From NCBI GenBank assembly GCA_014281115.1, contig JACONQ010000003.1, forward strand, positions 744,001 to 808,000: DNA of 64,000 nt. Reading direction: 5' to 3'. The position numbers and the translations under genes were made by a program. The DNA comes from Laburnicola sp. R22_1. Lineage: Eukaryota; Ascomycota; Dothideomycetes; Pleosporales; Didymosphaeriaceae. Shown one piece after another: positions 20,992-32,290 of this stretch; the first letter of the stretch is position 1, and every line of letters begins with the position of its first letter. The notes under the pieces are model-generated. The model made no database searches. It was not told where the DNA came from and was given only the letters and a program-made list of their open reading frames with translations.

Positions 20992-22090
20992 ATGACGACG
21001 AACGTAGTGAAGAAGGTAGTACAAGCGCCGGAACAGGATAAAGCGAACGCGCTGCCCTTCAGGTACCAATTTGCTGCTGGTGCTGTTGCCGGTGTCTCGG
21101 AGGTGAACTTGCTCATCAGAAAACCATATTACCCCTACTGACAAAGCCTAGATACTAGTGATGTGAGAGAGTGCCCTTTCTGAACCTTTCTGCGAAGCTA
21201 AGCGAGTAGGAAGGTATCCTCTTGATGTCGTGAAGACGCGAATACAACTACAACACGGTGTGGCGAAGGATGGCCAAGGCTACACTGGCGTGCTTGACTG
21301 TTTCAGGAAAATAGTAAAGAACGAGGGGGCGACGAGGCTGTACAGAGGAATTACAGCACCGATATTCATGGAAGTGCCTAAGAGGTTGGTTGCGGTCACT
21401 CTTTACCGAAAAGGAGCTCACTGACGCGAGTATAGAGCCATCAAGTTCTCAGCCAACGATACATTCGGTCCCTTCTACCAACGTCTCTTCCATGCACCGG
21501 CTCTAACACAACCACTGGCCGTGCTCACGGGGGCAAGTGCAGGTGCAGTCGAAAGCCTGGTCGTAGTTCCCTTCGAGCTGCTGAAAATCCGACTCCAGGA
21601 TAAGACGTCAGCGTCACGGTACAACGGGCTCATCGACTGCCTCGTGAAAGTCGTCCGACAAGAAGGGCCACTCGCGCTCTACAATGGATTCGAAGCTACC
21701 CTCTGGCGCCACATCGTTTGGAATGCAGGCTACTTTGGATGTATCTTCCAGGTGCGAGCACAACTTCCGAATCCGTCTACCTCTTCCAATCCAAAAGCGC
21801 AAAAGACGATCAATGACTTGATGGCGGGGTTTGTGGGTGGAATCGTGGGGACGACATTCAATACCCCACTGGACGTGGTTAAGAGTCGAATACAAAGTGT
21901 TGCGAAAGTGGAAGGCGTGAAGGGAAAGTATCAATGGGCGTGGCCGAGCTTGGGCGTGATTGCGAGAGAGGAAGGCCTGAGAGCATTGTATAAGGGGTAT
22001 GTCGCAAAGATATTGAGGTTTGGACCGGGAGGTGGTGTACTGCTGATGGTCTACTCGGCAGTTTTAGAGATGCTTGTGAAGGTAGTGTAG
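20992..22090 (+). CDS. Mitochondrial 2-oxodicarboxylate-type carrier, 4 exons incl. 11-nt microexon
   Basis: 315-residue mitochondrial carrier-family protein, three repeats each with the PX[DE]XX[KR] signature: YPLDVVKTR, VPFELLKIR and TPLDVVKSR. SEILVMYPLDVVKTRIQLQ is characteristic of the 2-oxodicarboxylate (2-oxoadipate/2-oxoglutarate) carriers such as yeast Odc1/Odc2. Exons: 20992-21102, 21152-21162, 21214-21384, 21436-22090. The second exon is 11 nt and codes ILV plus part of Met; without it the conserved segment is lost and the frame breaks. The third intron uses a GTTGGT donor. It probably moves a dicarboxylic pathway intermediate across the inner membrane, linking cytosolic ring cleavage with mitochondrial CoA steps (inference). 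Confidence 0.9.
21152..21162 (+). other. 11-nt microexon of carrier gene
   Basis: Flanked by an AG acceptor (CCTAG) and a GTGAGA donor; codes the ILV(M) of the conserved SEILVMYPLD segment. Confidence 0.8.
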
Positions 22091-23226
22091 GTCATGAACC
22101 AAAACTAACCAGACGCTATGCAAAGGGTTTGCGTGCTTTCGGCTCAGAGTGTGATGCTTGGGAGGAACCCTATGAAGATACTGAAGATATGTGGGAAGTA
22201 CATCACTAACTAGAAGCACTGACATGACAACAGAAGCTATAGTGAAGATTTGAGGTCCTACTATCAGTGCGAAAAGCAGGATTCTAGTCTAGGTCTTTGC
22301 TGCCTTCGGAGCAGAACTCAGGTCGCACGAAGCCGCTTCTCGGAAGTCGCATGCATCGAGAAACCCGGGTAAAGCAAAGAAGTGAAGTGTGACCGGCCCG
22401 CATACATATGCAACAATACGTCTGCAACCCAAAGGCTCTCCGATGTGTGCACTGAACCAAGACTTATTGACACGGTCAGCACTATACCTATATATGCAAG
22501 GAGCTGGATCGACAGGCGATGTGACCCAGATCTGGAATTATGGATGAGCATGGAACATTCATCCGGAAGCTTAAATGTCGCTCAGTTTCCATCAATCATG
22601 ATCAGCGCAATCCTTCTTGAGTTGTTTCTCGAAGGAGTTGAGAATATATGTGCTTTTGGGAGTGGACAGGGGGTAAGCCGTATATGCCCCACTAGTGCAT
22701 GCTTCGCCAGGGTCCCCACATGCATTGAAGTCTGCAGGTATGCATTCGACGAACGCCTCTCTGCCTGTCAGCTGCCTGGAAATGGTCAGCTGCTTGTGCA
22801 CCTCGCCAAAAGAGAAAGCAGAGGATGAGATACGCGTAATATCACGGCCGGGAGAGGATGTACTGCTGTTAGTATACAGGATGGCACTCTTGCAGACCTG
22901 TTCATCAATGACGCAGAAGGACCCAGTTCTAGCGTGTCTGGGGGCGTTGACAGGTGCTGCAATATGAAGCAGTGAGACTGCAGATTGTATGCAGCAGGAT
23001 GTAGATTGAGGATTGAATTGCGCAGGTGGCCACACCCCGGGCTTATATTGCAACTAAGCGAGTCATGGGTATACCTTTCCCCGCAATTCACATTGGCCAT
23101 CCGAGACGTGGATCGTCTCGTCGCCCGGCACTTCGCTCATCTATTCACTCTTCAGGACCATCGCCGACGACACAGGACCGCCGAGGGCATCTTAGCTCTC
23201 CGCGAGAGCGATCCGACACCCCCCCT
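22091..23226. promoter_or_regulatory. Upstream region of the regulator gene
   Basis: The 1.14-kb spacer has CCCCACAT at 22714-22721 and CCCCACT at 22687-22693. An in-frame ATG at 23026 could extend the regulator upstream by 67 residues. No other gene is visible. Confidence 0.45.
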
Positions 23227-26200
23227 ATGGCCTTGAAGCAATGCAGCCTGTGCGACCGCAAGTTCACCAAGCTCGAGCACGTCAAGCGTCATGAGCGATC
23301 ACGTACGCTCAATTGATCTTGGTCGAATACCTCAACTAATGCGCATGTAGATACACGAGAGCGCCCATACGAGTGTCCGACGTGCAAGAAGCACTTCTCT
23401 CGAAGGTATGGTCCAATTGCAGATTTTTTTTGTGGGCTGTAACCAACAACGAAACAGCGACGTGCTATTCCGCCACTGCAAAGGCCACGCGCAAAACGCT
23501 ATGAACAGACTGAGCAATAGTCAGCAGAATCAGAACCAACAGCAGAATTTGCAACAGCAGCCAGCGGGCTCGCCCGGGGAGAAGCAACAGAGCGAAGCCG
23601 GTCCAACATCGGAGCAAACGCCGCAACATCCACAAGATCCAAGTCTATCTCCATTATCGAGACACAGAAGCTCACAACAAGCGCCGCAAAACTCGCACCA
23701 CTCCCCAACGTCACATGCGCGACACTTGTCCGTTCAACAACACACCTCGCCGGACGATAATCGATTAGAAGCGCTCCTTAACGCTGCGCAGCATCTCGGG
23801 ACGCCCGCAGATGTGCCTTGGAGATCGCCATCTCCCATAAACCTGCCCACTGACAATGACCGCTTCTTGACGCGCAATCAGGACAACATGCCTCCACCAA
23901 TTGATCCAGCAATCGATATGCTTTCTTTTTCTCCTCAGGGTCATGTCTCTAGCCTGGACCAATGGGCCTTCGAGTTGGTGCAAAGCAACCACCCGCTTCC
24001 GAACCGGACACCGGCTGATGCTTTGCAAACGTGGCTTTTTCCTCTCGAAAATGACATCCTTGCCTCGAATAGCTCACATCATATGGCCATCGACAGTCAC
24101 TTCGAGAGCGACTTGTTCCGGAGTGGTGGAGACAATCACGGTAGTCCCTCCGGTAGCAGTGTTTCGATAGCAAGCAGGATACCCAAAGAACGCTTCGCCA
24201 GAGTCGAAAGTTGCTGGCCATCGAGGTCTCGGACACCATCTCGCTTGATGCCAACGTTGTGGCAGAATCTAGCTTCATGCGACTGTTCCAACATTCTCTC
24301 CGAAATACCTTCCGGTGTCATTGAGACTCCGATCAGTGAGCGCGAGAGGAGAAACTCACGATGGGGTCTGGACGAGGAGTGCAGAGATCTACTCCAAGGC
24401 GCCTTAAACAATGCACCACAAGCGAACAGGCTCCGATCTGAATCTTATGGCGACACTGCATCATCAAATGGCGAAGCGGGAGCTAGCCCCAGTAGCGATG
24501 GCGTTCCTTTCCCTCCGGCAGAGATACTCGATATCGCTCTGGAGATGTATTTGTATTACTTTCATCCGACCTTACCCATCATCCACATACCTACCTTCTC
24601 CGCGAAGAATGCTCCGAGGTCGTTGCTTTTATCAATGTGTCTCATCGGACTTAGTATTCTCGGTACAGGCGGAGCTTCTAGATTTGTCTCACGGGCGTTC
24701 CCTGTAAGTGATAACTGTGGTGAACAAACGAGGTGCGAGTGCTTATTGTGATGCCCAGATTGTCCTCCAAATGGTGTCTGCAGAATTGCAGTCACTATCA
24801 ACGAGCAACCACACACCGGAAAAGCAGATGCGGATACTCGCGACTGGTCTACTAGCACTGAACCTGGCTTTCATCACAGGTGTAAGCAGGAATGTGGCTA
24901 AAGGTGAAACGCTTACTGAACGAGAGCAGCGGAAGAGCCGAATAGCACAGGCCGAAAAGCTCTACAGTGACTTAATATCGGTGAGTACACCCCTCCCGCA
25001 AACACGCTCGGAACTGATCATTATAGGCTGCACAAAGCCACGGCCTCTTTTCCGCAAACGAGAGTTTGCCACCGGATTCGCATCTAGATGAGATACTGGA
25101 TATCGACGTTCGATGGAAGGCATGGTGTCGAATAGAATGCGCGAAACGGTAAGCAATGGATCGCTCCAAGTTGAATTCTTTCTTACGGAACTAGAATTAT
25201 CTTCGGGCTGGTTGAGGCAGATTGCTGGTACGCAGCATACTTATCAGCATCGCCAATAATTCGCCCAGAATCCGTGCAGATTCTGCCACCATCGGAGTAC
25301 AATTTGTACCACGCGAACTCGCCCACTAAATGGTTCAACCTCGTGCAGCGCGGCGCTCGAATACACTCGAACCGAATTACACCTTCATACCTGCCGACGC
25401 CTGGGCTGAAGCTGGACTCTGGTACCCTTCGAAGTCTGCTTACCCTATTTCTATTACGAGTATACGAAGCAAACGATCGACTCGCTAGCGTCGACGGGCC
25501 TCAGAAACATCTCGAGCCTTGGCGGATATACTCTGAGGATCCAAGAAGTCGCGAGTTGATACCACTTTTGGTCAACTTCTCGTCATCCTCGATCGATGCA
25601 TTGCGAACAGCCGATCTGAACTCGGCAGTTCTTTGGCACTGCACTTGTATGATGCTTGGTGCCAATATTCGCTATTTTGAAATCGCAGCAGGACGCGCTG
25701 GTCCGGCACCGGCAGTGGCTGCTTTAGAAGACATCTCGGCATGGTCGCAAACACCGTCCGCAAGAAGAGCGGTATTGCACTCCGCCCACATATTCAAGCT
25801 TCTCTTCGACCGCAAAGTCTCCGACATTGTCAACCCGCACAGTGTCGTAGCTCTTTTCCAAGCCGCGCTCGTCCTCGGCCTTTATATCTTCACCTTACCT
25901 CCCACAACGACTTGCGGTGCGAATGACAACTGCATTGAACTGCTTGAGCTTGTGGACTGGACCCATGTGGGCCAGGTCGGCCTTATCGACTCCTCACATT
26001 CTCCCGGCGCGCCCCTCGGTTTCGGCGACGCCTCGATAGTTAACTTCATCCGCAGCGGCGGCCCGTTTAGTATAACGGGCATCGCACTCGAGGGTGGCTA
26101 CCTCGCTGCGCGACGCACACTTCTCCACTGCGCCGACTTGATGGACGGCGTGGGCCGGTGGAAGAGCCGCACGTTTTCCCAGATTCTACACATAATGAGT

Positions 26201-26245
26201 GATGACCTTACTGAAACGGACGGGCCGGATAGCGATGGCGCATGA
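23227..26245 (+). CDS. C2H2 zinc-finger transcription factor with fungal-specific TF domain, 6 exons
   Basis: 923-residue regulator. Exons: 23227-23302, 23351-23405, 23458-24703, 24759-24980, 25027-25148, 25195-26245. Two C2H2 fingers are at the N-terminus: CSLC...HVKRH, and CPTC...HCKGH assembled over the second and third exons. Then come a Gln-rich stretch (about 60-80), a long disordered Ser/Pro/Gln region and a fungal-transcription-factor domain from about residue 400 (LDIALEMYLYYFHPTLPIIH). Start 23227 lies five codons before the first finger Cys; an upstream in-frame ATG (23026) is possible. It is the only DNA-binding regulator in the cluster, and C2H2 factors of this type often bind G-rich sites, so it is the natural candidate for the TGTGGGG motif (inference). 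Confidence 0.88.
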
Positions 26246-26834
26246 CGGTTAGAATCCTCTTCTCTGTGCTTGTCAATTACGGAGCTTAGGGACAGGTGGG
26301 GAAGGGGATGAGATTGTACAATTTGGAGCGGAGTTTACCATGATGGTTGCACTGTTAGGCTCTCATCTACGCGTTTGAGCGCGCTATGGTCACAGTGATC
26401 TTGTGGAGAAAAGGTCGGGTTTTGGATCGTTGGGCGGAGCGAAGGTTATATAGCTCTGAGTGTTACACTGACGCTTTACACCGCAAATAGCACCACCACA
26501 TCATGATTGCCTAGGTATGATTAGAGCGGTTGGATACTTTGGCCATTTACCGTGATTTAGTCTCACACTCGTGCACTACCTAATGTGCTCCACATGTGCC
26601 TTGCACAAGTGGTGGTGCCAAAGCACGTGCGTGCGTCTTACCCCCAGGCGGGCAAGCATCCAATGTGGGGTATCGGCATTGTTGAAACACCACCGAGACC
26701 CAATTGATTTGAACCGCGGTGGTACCTTTTCCAATCGTCATTCACGCGCTTTGAACCTCCGAGATCTCGTCCTCTCTGTCGATCGCAACTGAGGGTCGCA
26801 AATAGCTCCAACGCCCCTGCCCCACACTACCAAT
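26246..26834. promoter_or_regulatory. P450 promoter with ATGTGGGG and CCCCACAC
   Basis: ATGTGGGG at 26663-26670 and CCCCACAC at 26820-26827. The second is only 7 bp upstream of the P450 ATG and so would lie in the leader. This is the rightmost promoter with the motif. Confidence 0.5.
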
Positions 26835-28520
26835 ATGGGTTGGATGCTCATTTCACTGCTGTTCCTAGCAGCACTGTTCGTGTACTACAAACGCACACGC
26901 AACCGCATACCAGCGCCCTACTCCCCGGCCCCCAGCCCCAAAGGCCTCCCCCTAATCGGCAACGCCCACCAACTCGGCGCCCACCCGCACCGCCAAGTAA
27001 TCACCTGGTCCCAAACGCACGGCGAAATCTACAAGATCCGCCTAGGATGGAACGACTGGTACATGGTGTGCTCGCCGTCGGCGGTGAAAGAAATCATGGA
27101 TCGGCAGAGCAAAGACTCGAGTTCGCGCGTGCCGATGCCTGTCGCGAGTGAGGCGCTAAGCGGGGGATTGAGGTTCTTGTTCATGGAGTATGGGAGTGAG
27201 TGGCGGAAATTGAGGGCTATTAGTCATAAGCTGTTGACGCCGGTTGGTAGTGCGACGTTTAAGCCGAGTCAGGAGTGGGAGGCGAGGATGCTTTTGGAGG
27301 AAGTTTTGAGGGGTGCGGAGGAGGGTGGGGGGATGGGATGTGAGGTTGGGTATAGGGCGGTGAGGAGGTATACTGTTAGTGTGATTATGACGAGTACGTA
27401 TGGGAGGAGAATACCTGACTGGGTATGTATACATTTCCCTTTCGTTGACTTTGTGGTCCGGGGAGCTGATTGAAGTGCGCAGGACTGTGACGAGGTGAAG
27501 GAAATATATGGCATCATGAATGACTTCTCCAAGGTCGCAGCGCCAGGCGCTTACCTTGCAGACACTCTTCCTTTTCTAGGACGCCTGCCTCCACGCCTCC
27601 AGTGGTGGCGCAAACCCCTCAAACCGCTCTTCGACCGCCAAGCCAACCTTTGGATGTCGCTATTCTCATCCCTCAAGACGCAAATGGACACCAAGCAAGC
27701 ACCCGAATGCTTCGTCAAGCAGCTCCTCGAAAGCAACTACGAAAAACAAGGAATCAGCGACCTACAAGCCGCCTTCCTCGCAGGCTCCCTCATCGAAGCC
27801 GGAAGCGAAACCACAAGCGCAGCAATAAACAGCGCGATACTACACCTCTCCGCGTACCCAGACGTCCGACAAAAAGCTTTCCAAGAACTGGATAGAGTAG
27901 TGGGAAGTTCGCGCTCACCTACGTTCGAAGACGAAGAGAGTTTGCCTTATATCCGCGCCATCGTCAAGGAGACAATGAGGATAAGACCAGTGACAAACAT
28001 CGGCTCCCCACATTACACCACCGCGCCCATCATCTACAAAAACACATATATACCTGCAAACTCAGTCGTCGCTCTCCAGCAATACCCCATCCATTACGAT
28101 CCCACGCTCTTCCCTGAACCGACGCGCTTCAATCCTGACCGCTACCTGGCTTTTCCCGAAAAGTCGGGGTACTACGCCGGGGGCTCTGCGTCCTCGCGCG
28201 ACCACTGGAACTTCGGAGCTGGGCGGCGTATTTGCTCTGGGCTTCACTTGGCGGAAAATAGTATGTTCATGGTGCTGGCGAAGTTGTTGTGGGCTTTTGA
28301 TATTAGGCCGCCGGTCGATGAAGATGGGAGGGAGAGGGAGGTTGATTTGAGCGACGAGGCGTTTGAGCCGGGAGGGAATACGATTCCGAAACCATTCAAG
28401 GTGAGATGGGTGGTGCGGAGCAGGGAGGTAAAGAAGACGATTGAGAGGGAGGTGCAGGGGAAGAGGGTTGGGCATGTTTTGAGAGGGGTGAAGGTTGGCG
28501 AGGAGGGGATTGGGGCATAG
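26835..28520 (+). CDS. Cytochrome P450, 2 exons
   Basis: 541-residue microsomal P450. Exons: 26835-27422 and 27483-28520. An N-terminal hydrophobic anchor (MGWMLISLLFLAALFVYY) is followed by basic residues and a proline-rich hinge. The I-helix AGSETTSA, the ExxR motif KETMR and the heme loop FGAGRRICSG with the Cys ligand are all intact. Codons in the middle of exon 1 are G-rich and TT-rich compared with its start, but the frame is continuous. It carries the cluster motif in its promoter and probably hydroxylates the entry substrate; the P450 family number cannot be given from sequence reading alone. Confidence 0.92.
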
Positions 28521-28951
28521 AGGATTTAGGGTAGGTCATCGGCATTCTGGAGACAATAAAGTGACTTTTCCCTCCAATCGTCAAGCAATACCTTTACCGA
28601 AAAGGCGATTCCTATTTCTCCTCAGAAGTGGCGCATCGGGCATCCTAGCGCAAGAGAGTTGCCCGAAAGGCGAGTCCACCCGATGCACACCGAGTTGGCT
28701 TCACTCGATTGTCACGGCAGAGCCACATGTCTCTACTTTCACCATGTGAACGCCCAGCCACCAAACGCACCGCAAATTCTCGCTGTTCCAACGAGGTGAG
28801 GTCACTAACAACAAACGTCGCGCTCATCTCAACCCGCGCCTTCTGTTTATCAACGCACCTGCTCCCGCACGTCCCTCAACCTCGCGCCTTCAAAGTTGGC
28901 CAGGTGTTTCTGTTTCCACGTGCATTCAACAACGGGACGCACTGCGCCATA
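28521..28951. other. Spacer between P450 and unknown gene
   Basis: 431 bp with no gene and, by eye, no TGTGGGG/CCCCACA site, which marks the right boundary of the cluster. The reading frame of the next gene is open upstream to 28709 but has no domain there. Confidence 0.4.
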
Positions 28952-31342
28952 ATGTCTCACAGCGACTCCACGCCTGCAGCTGCCTTCTCTCCCGTTGTAC
29001 CGACTGCGCCCGCTTCGAGCCCCGAGTCTGCCCAGAATCCCCAGCACGCTGTCGCGCTGCCAGCCACCGACAAGCATATGAGCTCATTTGAGAGATTCCA
29101 GAAGAGATTGCAGGCAGCGGATGAGGAGAAGAAGAAGGCACTGGGAGCAATTGACAGCACTCAAGAGACAGATGGTAAGGAAGCAGCAGACCTGCCTCCT
29201 CCCCCGCCCTCCCTAGCAAAGTACCACGCAGTTGAATATAGTCATTCCGGGCAAATGACTTCGCCGTCCTCCGCACACGTTTCCGCTGCTGCACAGGACC
29301 AGCACCTGCGCGATGCCCCAAAACAACAGGAGTCTCACGCAATGGGCGTGTCCCGACCCTCTTTTCAGTGGAACGTCGCTGAGGCTGGCGAAGCACAAAA
29401 CACCACGCCCTCTCCATCGCGACCGCGCTCCGATTCGTATGCGCTGCGCTACTCGCCTCCGAACGTGTCAGCTGTGTCGAGCTCGTTTGCGTCTCCCGCA
29501 ACACCCGCTTTCTCGAGGCCCCGTCACCCGCGGTCAATGTCGCCTGCATCCAGCAATAAGACGTTGAGCGTGCCAATGGCAGAAGAGAATGTAGCTAGCA
29601 AGGAGGTCGGCGAAGAAACCCACAAGGAGTATGATCCGTATCGAGGGAATACGTATAGCGGGCAGCTTCTCCCTACTGCAGACTACGACTCCATATCGCC
29701 GCCCAAGTTCTCTCTTGCGGGAGAGGATTGCGCCGGAGACGATGCGAGTGGTAGTAAGATGACTATGGTCAATGCCGCGAACAAACAAGAACAGAGCGGC
29801 GGCGCTATCGACGATGACGGACAAGAATATTCTGAGATTGAGGGAGCTGAAGCGACCCATGGCCACGAATCACCACTCAGCTCATCGACCATTGGAGCGA
29901 GGTCAGGAGATAGAGTATCCGAGACGTTCGACTTCGATCACGACGATGCACAGGATGTAATGAACATTTCGCGCACCGACGACAACGGCTTTGTGGTTCC
30001 GCACGTGGACGGGATCGTTTCTGTCGACCCGGAGCAGCTTGATAGCCTCTTGGAGAGCCGATCGAAGGATTCACCAGTAAGTGAATATCACCATCGTTAT
30101 CTTTAGAGGCATGTCAACTAACCTTCCAACCAGGAATCTTCGCTCACCTTCCTCCCCACATCACCGACACCCGCTGTCCACCGCCGCGCATCCTCCTCCA
30201 CTGGCCGCGTGATATCCGCCTTCTCGAGCCCCAGCGTCACCCGCACGCCCAGCAGTCCACACGTTCAATTCGCGTTGAATTTGCCTATCCATGACACGTC
30301 CTACACCAAGACTCTCGCCTACTTTAAGCAATTCAAAAACAAGGAGAACTCGCCTTCCAAGAATTCGCCGCACAAGTGCCGTCGCAATGCCGCTCTGCCC
30401 GAGGAAATCGCCGAGATGGCGAAGGAAGCGCAGCAGGACGGTGTTGAGGAAGGAGCGGAGTGGGATAGGTATAGAGAGATTGATCTTGCGCCTATGGATC
30501 CTATCTTGGAAGATGGGTTGGCGGGAGATCTGATCATAGCAGGGACACCGATGAAGAACGATCCTTTTGGGGTAGTGGGAGAATCGCCCTCGTCCCGCAA
30601 GTCTGACGAGGACCCTTTAGAGGAGCAGGGTGTTGTCGTTGAAGAGAGTGCGGTCGAGACACTGACGAGGGAGGGTGTTGGTGCATCCATGGGCCATGAT
30701 GGATCCTATTTGTTGGGCAAGCCTCGTGAGGAGTCTCTGAGTACGAAGGCCATCGTCGGACATGGCACGCTCAAGACACGGACACCGACTAAGAAAGGCA
30801 TCGGCGCTTGGGCCGACGAGATCTGGTCGCCTGAGAAGTTCGTTGTATGGCAAGGCGTCGACGTAGATACTGACGGAGAGGGCAGCAAGTACGAGCTCAA
30901 CATCCCCGGCCACTACGGCGACTCTTTCAAAATGCGCATCCGCACCAGCTCTGGCGCGTCGGAAATCGCTTCGTTCATGCGCGAGCGTGGCCAGGCGCTC
31001 GATGCGAGCAAAGAGGCTATCGATCAGGCGGTTTCGGTAAGATTTTCTCTTCTTCGGCGCTTCAGACTGATATATTAACTTGTGTCTCAGGAGTTCCTCG
31101 CATGCCCGGAATCCTTCATCATCGCCGACGATGATGCGAAGACCGCGCGTTCTGAGGAAGATGAAGATGACAAGGTGCACGAGAAGCAGATGATTCTCTA
31201 TCAAGAGGATCCCGTCTTCGTCAAGGTCATCGGTATGCTGCCGCAAGCTATGTTCTGGGCCGTGACGCAGCCGATTGTGCATTACTCGACCAAGGCGTTC
31301 GATACGGTGTTGCAGAAGTTTACGGGTCTTTCGCTGGAGTAG
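28952..31342 (+). CDS. Large disordered protein of unknown function, 3 exons
   Basis: 759-residue protein I do not recognise. Exons: 28952-30076, 30134-31036, 31091-31342, all phase 0 with clear GTAAG donors. The first two thirds are low-complexity (Ser, Pro, Ala, acidic) with a short basic-acidic helix (FERFQKRLQAADEEKKKAL) near residue 45. A more ordered segment starts after about residue 560: GIGAWADEIWSPEKFVVWQGV, then a C-terminal helix-rich part ending in FTGLSLE. There is no signal peptide; a short hydrophobic segment (VIGMLPQAMFWAVTQPIV) near the C-terminus might associate with a membrane. It is probably a housekeeping or structural protein unrelated to the catabolic cluster. Confidence 0.8.
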
Positions 31343-31749
31343 GGCCGTTTGATTGAGGGTATTTGGACGCCGTTTGCTTTCGTGGCGCGCTGAGTTGTGT
31401 GATAGAACGCGGTTGATGACGGGCTTGAGAGTTCTCCGTTTGCGAGGAGCGATGACTGAAAGTGAAGAGGGAGGTAGTGAGATCTAGTCATCCTCGATTG
31501 TATTATAGGTCGTATTCGAGATGAAAAGTTGCCTTCGTGACGAGATTAAGGTCCCATAGTTATTGTCAAGTTTGGTACCGTGTGGTCGACTTACCTCATT
31601 TACAACCATTAGGGGCCGATGTCTTTATTACTCACAAACAGCTGCGAACCTCACTGCTGCTTTACCTTGTCTCAATGCGGTTCTCAGCACCATGGCAGCT
31701 CCTTCTCGCAGCGTTTTACTGTGTACGGAAAGGTTTGCGATGGTTTACT

Positions 31750-32135
31750 CTCTTAAAGGTCGCACAGTTGTAGGTCGAAATAGGAGAATCTTTGGGCTTT
31801 GTATTGCCTGACATAGAGTGGTATATGGTAATTAGCCTGTTTACAAGTACTGCCCGTAGCGCTGTAGGGATTGGTGGAAAATATAGGCCCTATAGTTGTA
31901 GGTCTAAATCAGCGTGTCTTTAGTCGTTATCTTACCTAGTCCAGCGTAGCACATAGTAATCAGCCCTTTTCCCAAGTTGCCTGACTGTAGCGCCGTATTA
32001 AATAAGGGGAAATATAGGTCCCACAGTCGCAGGTTGTCTACATCTGAGTTATCTTTGGTCTTTATACTACCTAGCCCAGCGTAGCACATAGTAATCAGCC
32101 CCCTTTCCCAAGTACTAATACTGACTATAGCGCAG
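31750..32135. repeat. Three diverged tandem copies of a ~120-130 bp repeat
   Basis: Copies begin near 31757, 31885 and 32010. Each has ATATAGGYCCYAYAGTYGYAGGT, shown here as a degenerate consensus, then TCTTTRGTC, CTACCTAG and AGCGTAGCACATAGTAATC, then TTCCCAAGT and TGTAGCGC. Copies 2 and 3 are closest; differences are mostly C/T and A/G, as expected from RIP or simple decay. Confidence 0.65.
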
Positions 32136-32171
32136 TAAGTAGCAAACCAAGAAGGGAGGGTAAAACGGTTG

Positions 32172-32290
32172 ATCCCGATGGCGCCATTTTTTTTAACGTA
32201 CTTTGGCTGCTGAACCTTGGTGGTTTGTTCTGTTATGTCTCAGAATCTGTAACAGGCTAAGTCAACTAGGAACGGATATGGATGAATGGG
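32172..32290. repeat. Dispersed repeat, copy A
   Basis: Starts GATCCCGATGGCGCC, then a T-run, ACGTACT, TTTTGTT-like text, AATCTGTAA and AAGTCAACTA. A second, more AT-rich copy is at 39539-39640. The pair differs mainly by C-to-T/G-to-A and one deletion. Confidence 0.6.
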
